NCBI GenBank assembly: GCA_965267185.1
Contig: OZ253937.1
Location: 1,674,001-1,738,000 of the forward strand
Source of the DNA: G965267185 sp965267185
GTDB lineage: Bacteria; Pseudomonadota; Alphaproteobacteria; UBA6615
DNA: 64,000 nt
Direction of reading: 5' to 3'
Numbering within the stretch: the stretch's first letter is position 1; each line of letters opens with the position of its first letter. Positions 58,801 to 63,535 of the stretch are shown in pieces. The translations under genes were made by a program, and so were the position numbers. The notes below the pieces were generated by a model that was not told where the DNA came from, did not search any database, and was given only the letters and a program-made list of their open reading frames with translations.

Positions 58801-61138
58801 CAGAAGAACCGTCATAGGAAACAGTATCGCTACCTGTACCACCATCCAGCGTATCAGCCCCAGCGCGGCCTTCGAGAAAATCATCGCCAAATTCGCCGAT
58901 CAGCACATCTGCGTTGGAGCCACCCTTGAGCGTATCATCGTGAAATGAGCCAACAACACCCTCGAAGCCGGTTATACTATCTCCTTCAGCGTCACCACCA
59001 GTAGCGGTATTGTCGGAAAGATCTACAGTAACCGCGGTTGCAGAACCCCGATATCCAACAATATCATTCCCAGCACCGCCGCTGAGCAGGTCGGCTCCCT
59101 CGCCGCCAATAAGGAAGTCGTCTCCGCTTGCCCCTGAAAGCGTATCGTCGCCCGCGCCTCCAAATGCGCGAATTCCGTGACTATTGGTCGTTATGAAGCT
59201 GTCGTTACCCCCGCTGCCGAAAGCCTTCTCGGCGTTTATGGCAGAGAGATCAAGGGAAACTCCCAAAGGATCTGCAGCGAAAACTATATCATCGCCTGCG
59301 CCGGCATCAATATTGGATTGTGAATCCTCACGATCTACAAATAGCCAATCGTCTCCCGCCCCACCGAAAATTGAATCTGCCCCTGGTCCGCCCGAGAGTA
59401 TGTCATTCGCTCCGCCCCCCGTCAGGGTATCGTCGCCGGCGCCGCCATCAATCACAAGGTCTACTGTTCGTCCAGAACCATCAATCGTATCATCACCGGA
59501 CTCGCTTCTCACAAACTCTATGTTTACGCTCGCTAGATCGAGGTTTAGCGCGTCATCACTCATCGCAATAGCGACGTCAAACCCTTCGCCACCATCGATA
59601 ATCGAATCTGCTCCTTCAACGAATAAGATATCGTGGCCAGCGTGGCCGAAGATTCTGTCCGACCCATCACCCCCAATCAGCCAATCATCGCCAGAGTTAC
59701 CGGACAAAAGGTCGTCGCCTTTGCCACCAGCTAAAATGACGGGTTTGTTCCCACTGTTGGTGAGTTCGTCATCGCCTTCACCACCAACTATTCCACGAAC
59801 ACCAAGCACAGCCGCGTCAAGTTTCAGTGGTAGTATTTTTGTACTGGCCCAAATCCTGCCAAGTTGCTCATCAAAAAATAGCGGACCGGTAATATTTTCA
59901 GTTAATCGAAACCCCGTTTTGCTAGCCTGTAAACCCACATCCGCGAGGCTACCCGTGGAACTATCAACTCTAGTGAACGTCCCGAAACCAAAAATTTGAT
60001 TGCCATTGATTGTTTGTTGTTTGCCGTCTGATGTGGGATCAATTGATGTGATGCCGAGTGAAGCGAGACTTTGTAGCTCACCTGGATCTGAGATGCCGTC
60101 TAGATCGAAATCTTGCCATGCAAGCAATTGATCCCACTTCGCATCACTACTGTTGATAACCCCGTCACTATTGCTGTCGTAAAGCGTCTCTAGCGCTGCT
60201 AAGTCGGTGTCGCTTTCCAGCGTATCTGCTGCTATTACCAACTCACGATGATCGTTGACTGTCCCGGAATTGTCGCGGTCGACGACCAGCATAGCGTCGC
60301 TGGGCGCTACCCAGCCCATTTTCTCTAAAAAGTCGTCGCCGTCGTAGTCGAAAAATACAGGCGACTCACTTTGATGTATGAGATCGATACCATCTCCGCC
60401 AAGATCAAGTACAATGGGTTTACCAAAATCATCACCAGACCCGGAATCGTCACCGGTATCGACAGCGCTTGTAGGCTCGCTGAACTCAAAATCTAAATCA
60501 TGAGGTGCTAGCGCAATTTCCGTCGTCGGCTCGCTAAACTCAAACTCGAAATCGTGAGGTGCTAGCGCAATTTCCGTCGTCGGCTCGCTAAACTCAAACT
60601 CAAAATCCAGCGGCGAAACGAACGCTGTGGGGTGGCTAAACTCGAACTCTAAATCATGCAGCGAGAGCACCGATGTTGTCGGCTGACTAAACTCAAAAGT
60701 TGGAACCAATGTGGGCGGCTCGAGCGCTATGGTTCTGAAAAAAGGGCCCAGGTGCAGCGTAGCGTTCGGCTTCCCCCGAGAATTTGCCATCACATCAGTT
60801 GAAGGTCCGAGGCCCAATTTGCCAAATGTGAAACCGATATCCAAAGTTGGCTCGGCTATTCCTTTAGAATTTAAGCTGGCGCCCGGTGATATAGCCGGGG
60901 TTGGGGTAGAAACGGTTTGTACCGCAGTAACTCCGTTCGGACCTATTTCAACACTCACTGCAAATTCTGGTCCTATCGCTAAACCGAATGAGTTTGTGAT
61001 GCTTGGGTCAGCTGGTTCGACCCCAAACATTGCTCCAGGCGAGAATCCTCGAACAACATCCCGTTCGTTTACGTGTTGGCCAAATATAGCATCGAATATT
61101 CCAGTAATTGTCGACGCATTTTCTTCGTTATTGTCCAC
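43874..61138 (-). CDS. Giant RTX (hemolysin-type calcium-binding) adhesin-like protein, 5,754 residues
   Basis: One open frame of 17,265 bp from GTG 61138 (AGGA 8 nt upstream). No Sec signal, typical of type I secretion. Order: unique N terminus with four 16-18-residue repeats (about 148-225); FrpC-like calcium module (about 236-403) starting P-I-V-L-D-L-G-G-D-G; RTX nonapeptides G-G-x-G-x-D (about 436-963 and in many later blocks); four jelly-roll/lectin-like modules opening E-N-L-L-T; four LamG-like modules opening L-R-F-N-D-D-D; four SPRY-like modules (K-Y-Y-x-E-V-T); three Ig/cadherin-like modules (N-N-A-P-V-A-V-D-G-V); two sets of four L-G-G-L-x-F repeats; C-terminal RTX-associated module with G-N-D-T-Y-K-F-G-R-D-D-G. 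A surface or secreted adhesin is the best reading. Residue numbers are approximate. Confidence 0.93.
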   Translation of the reverse strand: MDNNEENASTITGIFDAIFGQHVNERDVVRGFSPGAMFGVEPADPSITNSFGLAIGPEFAVSVEIGPNGVTAVQTVSTPTPAISPGASLNSKGIAEPTLDIGFTFGKLGLGPSTDVMANSRGKPNATLHLGPFFRTIALEPPTLVPTFEFSQPTTSVLSLHDLEFEFSHPTAFVSPLDFEFEFSEPTTEIALAPHDFEFEFSEPTTEIALAPHDLDFEFSEPTSAVDTGDDSGSGDDFGKPIVLDLGGDGIDLIHQSESPVFFDYDGDDFLEKMGWVAPSDAMLVVDRDNSGTVNDHRELVIAADTLESDTDLAALETLYDSNSDGVINSSDAKWDQLLAWQDFDLDGISDPGELQSLASLGITSIDPTSDGKQQTINGNQIFGFGTFTRVDSSTGSLADVGLQASKTGFRLTENITGPLFFDEQLGRIWASTKILPLKLDAAVLGVRGIVGGEGDDELTNSGNKPVILAGGKGDDLLSGNSGDDWLIGGDGSDRIFGHAGHDILFVEGADSIIDGGEGFDVAIAMSDDALNLDLASVNIEFVRSESGDDTIDGSGRTVDLVIDGGAGDDTLTGGGANDILSGGPGADSIFGGAGDDWLFVDREDSQSNIDAGAGDDIVFAADPLGVSLDLSAINAEKAFGSGGNDSFITTNSHGIRAFGGAGDDTLSGASGDDFLIGGEGADLLSGGAGNDIVGYRGSATAVTVDLSDNTATGGDAEGDSITGFEGVVGSFHDDTLKGGSNADVLIGEFGDDFLEGRAGADTLDGGTGSDTVSYDGSSAAVTIDLRDGTATGGDAAGDTLVAVENVVGSANADTLTGDDNDNTLEGGAGGDTLDGGFGSDTISYESSDAGVTVDLDDNGNQTVSGGHAASDTIANFENITGSANADTLTGDANTNVIVGLDGDDTLVGEAGDDTLDGGEGDDRLDGGDGTDTLSAFAGVNTIIGGSGGDTIAGGVDGDTIYGDGGENLLTYSETLDNAAWTKNNATVTADAVAAPNGLTAAEKLAEDSATAQHGAKHAITWMAAANTVSFYVKAAERSWAQVEIWDGTTTFRAWYNLSAGTTGTTSGAPDAHTIEALPNGWYRVSLTATTAAAAGHALVATATGDGTVSHAGTSGSGIYVWGAQAEQASAASDYVRTQANVVDDIGTPTGGDDVMVGSGGNDALFGGAGNDIIEGGVGSDALHGGSGTDTISYEGSGAGVTVNLSTNAASGTDSDAAGDGILGFENIRGSALADTLTGDAGDNVIEGGGGGDTIDGGVGSDTVSYENASEDVTITLRRGENLLTMSERFDDAAWNKRSSSTVSVDEIMAPDGVRTADRLEGNSSINSRADQSVTVTASTTYTFSIFAKAGTNDYVHLSADTAGVRVEYNLATETVTTELGTPVDSGLEALDDGWYRLHLTFTTGGSQTNELTTIYHSSSGNIGSTVATGEYVYISGAQFEKGTGPGTYLATTDAVATGLGAGGALYSDLATDFDGANNDRHEGSITVDADDDSLVVHNASSIVFGEATGNTFGWNVVTLQAEPGAASGTYSSQAILSELYTVTSTGAPPTGNRYVAVSTGNDDSYVRVYDADGDLRFQQNFFGDVSAGAAITFAYYQPSGLLAFYHDGVFVGSHQWEAGLDLMVGHQGTAGQSVRLRDDVDVRASVGIANDDAAGDTLTNIENVTGSAFGDRITGDDGANILTGGGGNDAISGGLGTDEVMFAGSAGGYEVSVDADGVITVTDLAPDVDGDDGTDTLIDVEKVTFESGTPGSSGDDVTLTFDGSTNNAPVAVDGVLAGPKDKTITGQLSAYDVGAGSTTLTYQVGDGVTWKAEGVWHDLGASIGKVRVTDDQLGTYEFDPAAGYVGETSFQFKVTDAAGSPLSDTGTVNVTYAEPFAIAQSLRFNDDDAAELTRAVTSNQKTWTQSFWVKRSGGLGAVQQLAAVYDGGNFVEFRYNASDKLELIILGDSAVETTLTSLDAYTDTDAWHHLVLAVDTTQATAADRVKIYVDGAEIGFAGTPDYPDQNAVPKWGDGAYSHGIGGRPGLTGENFDGYMADVHFVDGQALDATDFGRFATVGGEQVWVPDAYTGTYGSGGFHLDFADDQDLGNDVSGNTNDFTASGLTAADQVGDSPTDNYATLDPTVGSRDAGQTLNNGLSDGNLVLTRPSASHNAFSVGTQHVVGGSGKYYMEVTTDSYAANAWLLIGWEDVANDDTYFAIDNRHTTNPHSLFHHPDATTSGNTITAYQTPFGQGVTIGAAFDFENDTVEYFQDGVSLFSYSLSDSALTGNTVTTFAGRTWRPVVALANDAPATVSINFGQSGFAHTPPAGFVALSETQLAGEVFSGGSGADALVGTEGADTIDGGGGDDAIEGSAGADAIDGGVGTDSLSYEGSSAGVTMDLAAGTGVGGDAEGDTISGIEKLTGSGHDDVLTGDGGDNVISGGAGSDTIEGGAGADTLDGGSSGATTTTILLSTETSATLGGLPFNDEDLVEYDPVADEATLEFDGSALFVADEDVDAVHVLSNGHLVLSTTGDATLGGLPFSNEDLIDYDPVTDEATLIFDGDAAFTFAANIVAVHALDSGNYVLSMSGSNTLGGLSFGSDDLVEYNPSGGTVDGLASETARLYFDGGAHFTAGSSIDAAHILDNGNLVLSTMNAATIGGFTFDDGDLFEYNPSGGTVDGLASETARLYFDEGLFSADEAITAVHITEAAGADPHTDTLSYAGSSGGVTVSLGSSSENLLTRSAALDNAAWTKSAVTATADVLVAPDGQTTAERVRETSATGVHRVGFDDLTVVADTVHTASVHVKADGRTTGRVYWADSGLTKGAYADFDLTAGTIGAAAALGAGVALDSGIEALANGWYRVWVTGKVDGVATAGTLSVLPTQSAGVTSYAGDTGKGLYVWGAQVSADAGIQPYVGTDTAAVVEGTGAAEASGGDAEGDVVSNFENVTGSDFDDALTGDTGVNVLDGGAGADVIRGGAGADTLIGGDGIDTLDYSTSDAGVTVNLTADINGAQSASGGDAQGDTISGFENVTGSVYDDTITGTNVAPQDPIIQQSLRFNDDDSAHLTRTPGAGGTDSKVFTASMWIKRSTLGPAQSLFSAGTSGEATWFGFNSSDQLGFFQVAGSTTVSSVNTSATFVDTDQWMHVVVAHDSTEAASIDRGKIWVDGVLQTLTEVNAIDLNRQVDWHSTDAASVGRRQDAAGEYFDGYMAEFISVDGQALDAADFGRFVTIGGEQVWVAKDYGGTYGTNGFHMDFADDTDLGNDVSDNTNDLTVAGLTAADQVTDVPTKSFATWDPNNRSSGYPAGHLGDGNLWMDNTGNGTRTTLSTQVMETGKWYAEATVSAIASQASFGIHRFGVAPGASTPGWNADSWAFYVAASPSTRGVRHNSVSQFTLPDLQASDTLQVAYDADTGELWFGVNGLWYNDGGGTNGDPANGLNATYTITGEKRMYFAGDTWTGTEMTANFGQTGFAYTPPAGFNALTEDVAVPPTNVLADNVIAGGLGTDEVMFAGSAGGYEVSVDADGVITVTDLAPDVDGDDGTDTLIDVEKVTFESGTPGSSGDDVTLTFDGSTNNAPVAVDGVLAGPKDKTITGQLSAYDVGAGSTTLTYQVGDGVTWKAEGVWHDLGASIGKVRVTDDQLGTYEFDPAAGYVGETSFQFKVTDAAGSPLSDTGTVNVTYADTASTFTGGSGADALVGTAGADTIDGGGGDDAIEGGAGADAIDGGVGTDSLSYEGSSAGVTVDLAAGTGVGGDAEGDTISGIETLTGSAHDDVLTGDGGANVIDGGVGSDTIEGGAGADTLDGGTDTDTLSYSGSSGGVSVSLGSSSENLLTRSEALDNAAWTKSAVTATADVLVAPDGQTTADRVRETSATSVHRVGFDDLTVAADTVHTASVHVKADGRTTGRLYWADSGLTKGAYADFDLSAGTIGAAVALGAGTALDSGIEALANGWYRVWVTGKVDGVATAGTLSVVPTQSAGVTSYAGDTGKGLYVWGAQVSADAGIQPYVSTDTTAVVEGTGAAEASGGDAEGDVVSNFENVTGSDFDDALTGDTGVNVLDGGAGSDVIRGGDGADTLIGGDGIDTLDYSTSDAGVTVNLTANVNGEQSASGGDAQGDTISGFENVTGSVYDDTITGTNVAPQDPLIQQSLRFNDDDSARLNRTFTSVGDRTAWTWSGWVKRSTLGTEQWLFQGRLGSDYLRFDSTNKIRFYASSQADLVTAAAYDDASEWLHVVAAYDSDNVTSSNRMRLYINGTRITSFDTELYPTSGAQSDINLDTAHTVGASDVPSKYFDGYLADVSFVDGSALEAADFGRFVTIDGQQVWVAKDYGGTYGTNGFHLDFADDQDLGNDVSGNTNDLTTSGLTASDQVSDIPTDNFATWNPTIASGSGATLTLSEGNLQATFSAASMGGALGSQTMTSGKYYWEVTVKSGSAANGPGVGIARTTAVAGSSWGLLDSAEAWGYDGASSGTKVTGGTSTAYGASYAANDVIGVAFDADAGTLRFYKNGVDQGEAYSGLTGSFVPMVNDRTTAVAMTYEVNFGQLGFTYTPPAGFNALSEQTVVPANLQPDNVIDGGLGTDTVLFAGSAGDYDVSVDADGVITVTDLAPDVDGDDGTDTLIDVEKVTFESGTPGSSGDDVTLTFDGSTNNAPVAVDGVLTGPKDRTITGQLSAYDVGAGSTTLTYQVGDGVTWVAENVWHDLGASIGQVKITDDQLGTYEFDPAAGYVGETSFQFKVTDAAGAPLSDTGTVNVTYAEPLDIANSLRFNDDDSPRLYRTPTVNGDQRQVTFSGWVKRASSGARQILYTSTADGSGDLLVIEFDATDKFRVYVSGSLSTQSTAAFTGTSEWMHITVAVDTEQAVAADRLKVWLDGVEYTDWALNDVWAQNTDLKINTTAHEASVGGNNHVSPEPLDGYLSDVHFVDGQALGATDFGRFATVGGEQVWVPDTYTGTYGTNGFALDFANDQDLGNDVSGNTNDLTTSGLTAADQVSDTPTENYATLDPTVGSRDAGQTLNNGLSDGNLVLTRTSATYNSFSVGTQHVVGGSGKYYFEVTTDSYAANAWLVIGWEDVANDDTYFAIDNRHTTNPHSMFHHPDATTSGNTITAYQTPFGQGVTIGAAFDFENDTVEYFQDGVSLFSYSLSDSALTGNTVTTFAGRTWRPVVALANDAPATVSINFGQSGFAQTPPAGFVALSETQLAGEVFSGGSGADALVGTAGADTIDGGGGDDAIEGSAGADAIDGGVGTDSLSYEGSSAGVTVDLAAGTGVGGDAEGDTISGIEKLTGSGHDDVLTGDGGDNVISGGAGSDTIEGGAGADTLDGGSSGATTTTILLSTETSATLGGLPFNDEDLVEYDPVADEATLEFDGSALFVADEDVDAVHVLSNGHLVLSTTGDATLGGLPFSNEDLIDYDPVTDEATLIFDGDAAFTFAANIVAVHALDSGNYVLSMSGSNTLGGLSFGSDDLVEYNPSGGTVDGLASETARLYFDGGAHFTAGSSIDAVHILDNGNLILSTMNAATIGGFTFDDGDLFEYNPSGGTVDGLASETARLYFDESLFSADEAITAVHITEAAGADPHTDTLSYAGSANGVTVDLAAGQASGGDAEGDVFTNFENVTGSAFSDALFGDEGANVLDGGGGNDFLKGGEGNDTYKFGRDDGVDIVDNAQSAAATDKVVFGAGIDEEQLWFMRNGDDLRVRIVGTQDELVLDDWYTDTTNRIDEFQTDGGATLADQNVQQLVNAMAVFNPPTGSDTTLAQNVLDEVQPTITAAWTA
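44455..45990. repeat. Long direct repeat inside the RTX gene, copy 1
   Basis: Nearly identical to 53041-54576 at a constant offset of 8,586 bp (2,862 codons), then diverging gradually to about 46320. Encodes the four-fold L-G-G-L repeat set, RTX repeats and an SPRY-like module. Confidence 0.9.
48741..49700. repeat. Direct repeat inside the RTX gene, copy 1
   Basis: Matches 52020-52979 at an offset of 3,279 bp, with scattered differences, mostly at third codon positions. Encodes the end of a LamG-like module start, RTX repeats and a lectin-like module. Confidence 0.8.
50147..50678. repeat. Direct repeat inside the RTX gene, copy 1
   Basis: About 532 bp that read identical to 55517-56048 (offset 5,370 bp). 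Encodes the Ig/cadherin-like module. A third, more diverged copy is at about 46925-47470. Confidence 0.88.
52020..52979. repeat. Direct repeat inside the RTX gene, copy 2
   Basis: Partner of 48741-49700. Confidence 0.8.
53041..54576. repeat. Long direct repeat inside the RTX gene, copy 2
   Basis: Partner of 44455-45990. Differences are few and mostly silent. Confidence 0.9.
55517..56048. repeat. Direct repeat inside the RTX gene, copy 2
   Basis: Partner of 50147-50678; identical as read. Confidence 0.88.
60465..60695. repeat. N-terminal 54-bp tandem repeats of the RTX gene
   Basis: Four units coding F-E-F-S-E-P-T-T-E-I-A-L-A-P-H-D-like segments of 16-18 residues. The two central units are nearly identical at the DNA level with a 54-bp period. 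Confidence 0.85.
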
Positions 61139-61141
61139 CTT

Positions 61142-61921
61142 CTATTTCCTTCTCGATTTCTGCATAATGAAATCTATAAATTCTTCTCTACTTATTCCCA
61201 CCGAAATACTTGGGTCATAGTAGACACGTGCAAGTCCCACACCGAAATCTGACAAAATTAGTTGCCCATTCGAAATTGAATATAAATTATAATCCGTTTC
61301 GTTCACGCCATTTATTGGATTTATCGCGTAAAAGCCATTAAAACCCACACAATTTTGAAATTGAAATTTAGTAATATTTGAGCTTATAAACGTAATCGCA
61401 CCAAATATTTCATTCTTTGAGTCGACCCCTACCCGCGAAAAGCAAATTGAATTCTGTTGTCTATATTGATTTATCAACCCGCGCACGGATGCACCCCGAA
61501 GGAGAAGCCGCGACAGGAATACTCGGTATTTGTTTTCCGCAGCATCAAATATATTATTAGATATAATAATAAAATAATTTGACGATGAAGAATTTGAATA
61601 TTCAACTTCTATATTTGAATAAAAACCCACAGAATCCACGTATGAACGCACTATATTTCGCGAATCAAATTCTGTTTCTGTGTCGACAACAATATTCACC
61701 TTAACAGTTTTCGACCATCTAAATATTTGTTTCGCAGAACTTAGTCTGGGGTCCCTTCCGAATATAATATTGGAAATAGCCTGAGCAGGACCTATGCTTT
61801 CATCTGGCTCTGATCCTTTCGAAATACCGCCCGCAAAAACAAGAAAAGAAATAAATATAGAGACCGCAAGTACCCCGCCGGAAGCTTTCGATATATTCAT
61901 CCTCAACAGAGATCGCAGCAT
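61142..61921 (-). CDS. AT-rich exported protein, DUF2927-like, unknown function
   Basis: 259 residues: hydrophobic N-terminal segment (about 16-34; V-L-A-V-S-I-F-I-S-F-L-V-F), which may be a signal peptide or anchor, then a domain ending R-V-Y-Y-D-P-S-I-S-V-G-I-S-R-E-E-F, reminiscent of the DUF2927 end (L-Y-D-P-x-I-x-x-G-M). The H-E-E-x-x-Q core typical of that family is not apparent, so the match is partial. Codon use is AT-rich and Asn/Ile/Ser-rich, unlike all genes on either side, suggesting separate acquisition. Its stop lies 3 bp before the giant gene start, whose Shine-Dalgarno is inside it, so the two are co-translated. Confidence 0.65.
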   Translation of the reverse strand: MLRSLLRMNISKASGGVLAVSIFISFLVFAGGISKGSEPDESIGPAQAISNIIFGRDPRLSSAKQIFRWSKTVKVNIVVDTETEFDSRNIVRSYVDSVGFYSNIEVEYSNSSSSNYFIIISNNIFDAAENKYRVFLSRLLLRGASVRGLINQYRQQNSICFSRVGVDSKNEIFGAITFISSNITKFQFQNCVGFNGFYAINPINGVNETDYNLYSISNGQLILSDFGVGLARVYYDPSISVGISREEFIDFIMQKSRRK

Positions 61922-62042
61922 TTTTAGCGTGTCCTCAAAATTTCCTAATTCTGGCTCTAGTTTGACTCATAATATTTGCACCCATAGACACTTTAACTAC
62001 TATGACAATCGCATACCTGCTCAGTTGACCGCCGTTCCTTAT

Positions 62043-62927
62043 TTAGCGATTTGCGAACACTTCCTCAAAGAACGGAGCAATTCTAAAATCATGGGTTATT
62101 CGCCCCCTTCTTATTGTGCGTGAATGCAATGCCCCCTCATCGTTCGAGGTCCAGTTAGTGACCTTAACCCAGATGCCTTTTCCAGGCTGTTGGAGCTTTT
62201 CTAGCGGGAACAAGCGAGTGTCTTTTTCATCAACGTTCTCGATGCGGCTATGCCGTTGGATATCCGCAACACTAACCCCAAGTTGTGCCGAGATCGTCGC
62301 AATCAATTCGTCCCAGGGCATATGTCGTTTATCCATATCCATATGTCGGCCAACTGCTCCGATGTTGCGGAATCGAAGCAAGGCGTGGCGAGGGGCACGA
62401 GACTGCAAAAGATTCGCCATTTCTGCAATTGCAGGCTCGTTAATGCCACGCGCCACGATGGTACCGGTGTTTACAATCATGCGGGCATCTATCGCGTTGT
62501 CGAGAGCCCGGAGCTTCTTGTTCGCGCATCTAAGGTTGTCGATCGCTTCGTACCAGTCGTCGTTGTCGGCACCGTTCATCGAAATGTAGACGTAACGAAG
62601 GCCTGCAGATTTCAGTTCGGCTGCATAATCGACGCTGGCTAATCTCAGCCCGTTTGTGAGAAGCACCGGCCGGTGACCAAGGCTTTTTATCTGGCGAATG
62701 ATCCACGGTAGTTTTGGGTGCAGCGTCGCTTCAGCGCCAGCGATTCGAATCAACGTCTTGCGGGGAAACTTAGCAATGCAGTCAATCAAGCTGCTCGCAT
62801 CCATGTCCGGAATTGTGCGGTCGGGAATGTAGCAATTGGCGCAGTTCATGTTGCAACGGTGTGTGATATCCACCATCACTGCCGTGAATGGGTGATCTTC
62901 GGGTGCAAATACGGGGTAGCGCGTCAT
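62043..62927 (-). CDS. Radical SAM protein
   Basis: 294 residues. 4Fe-4S cluster motif C-N-M-N-C-A-N-C (C-x3-C-x2-C) at about residues 25-32, SAM-binding segments R-I-A-G-A-E-A-T-L (GGE-like) and Y-I-S-M-N-G-A-D. No SPASM-type cysteines at the C terminus. Its stop-start overlap with the upstream hydroxylase gene is 4 bp. Together with that gene and a GNAT gene it forms a tight cluster. Radical SAM enzymes of this shape modify peptides, nucleosides or sugars; the substrate is unknown. Confidence 0.9.
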   Translation of the reverse strand: MTRYPVFAPEDHPFTAVMVDITHRCNMNCANCYIPDRTIPDMDASSLIDCIAKFPRKTLIRIAGAEATLHPKLPWIIRQIKSLGHRPVLLTNGLRLASVDYAAELKSAGLRYVYISMNGADNDDWYEAIDNLRCANKKLRALDNAIDARMIVNTGTIVARGINEPAIAEMANLLQSRAPRHALLRFRNIGAVGRHMDMDKRHMPWDELIATISAQLGVSVADIQRHSRIENVDEKDTRLFPLEKLQQPGKGIWVKVTNWTSNDEGALHSRTIRRGRITHDFRIAPFFEEVFANR

Positions 62928-63535
62928 CGAGCTGTCTCCTTGAACATTCCGAGAAGCGCGTAGCGCTCGGTCGGCCCCGTATTAATGACCATATGTGGCC
63001 AAGCCGCGTTGATGAACCATACCTCTCCGACGCTCATAGGCACGTCGACGATCTGACTTTTGTAGACGATTTGGAACGAATGCTCGCCGGATAGGAGAGC
63101 CACAAACCGGCGATGCGTTCCGTCGTCGATGTGAAGCGGCAGTGCGTCACCTGGATCGAGAACGCCGATTCGGCATCGATATGCGTCAGGTATGAGCCGG
63201 TAAATTTCCATCGCCGTTGTCGGATCATTGATATCGAACTCTGTGTATGCCGCAGGGTCGTCTCCAGCACAGCCCCGACGAGTTTTTTGGAGTGCGATCT
63301 GTCGATAGTTGGAGAGCCGATAGTCCGGGCTTTCCCCTGGGAGCCCAGCTAACGCTCGGTGGCGCGAACTCGTGCCCGTTGTGTCGCGACTGGATTTTGA
63401 GACAGCGTAGTTCACCAGCGAATTAACCGATGCTGTGGATAACTGACCAAGATAACGGAACGACGGATCACGCCGGGCGGCGCGAAGCGCCCGTCGTTGA
63501 TCCGGTGCCAATCTGCGATGTTGCATGTCAGCCAT
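62924..63535 (-). CDS. Aspartyl/asparaginyl beta-hydroxylase-like 2-oxoglutarate dioxygenase
   Basis: 203 residues from ATG 63535 (an upstream in-frame start at 63622 and a downstream one at 63526 are alternatives). Metal facial triad H-I-D followed by distal H in W-P-H-M-V-I-N, then the 2-oxoglutarate-binding Arg in E-R-Y-A-L-L. Beta-hydroxylase domains hydroxylate Asp or Asn side chains in proteins, or free peptides. Overlaps the downstream radical SAM gene (4 bp) and the upstream GNAT gene (8 bp), so all three are one translational unit. Confidence 0.85.
   Translation of the reverse strand: MADMQHRRLAPDQRRALRAARRDPSFRYLGQLSTASVNSLVNYAVSKSSRDTTGTSSRHRALAGLPGESPDYRLSNYRQIALQKTRRGCAGDDPAAYTEFDINDPTTAMEIYRLIPDAYRCRIGVLDPGDALPLHIDDGTHRRFVALLSGEHSFQIVYKSQIVDVPMSVGEVWFINAAWPHMVINTGPTERYALLGMFKETAR

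Noticed and set aside
43874..61138. A prophage, because lectin-like modules resemble phage tail fibres
   Set aside because: There are no capsid, terminase, portal, integrase or lysis genes in the window.
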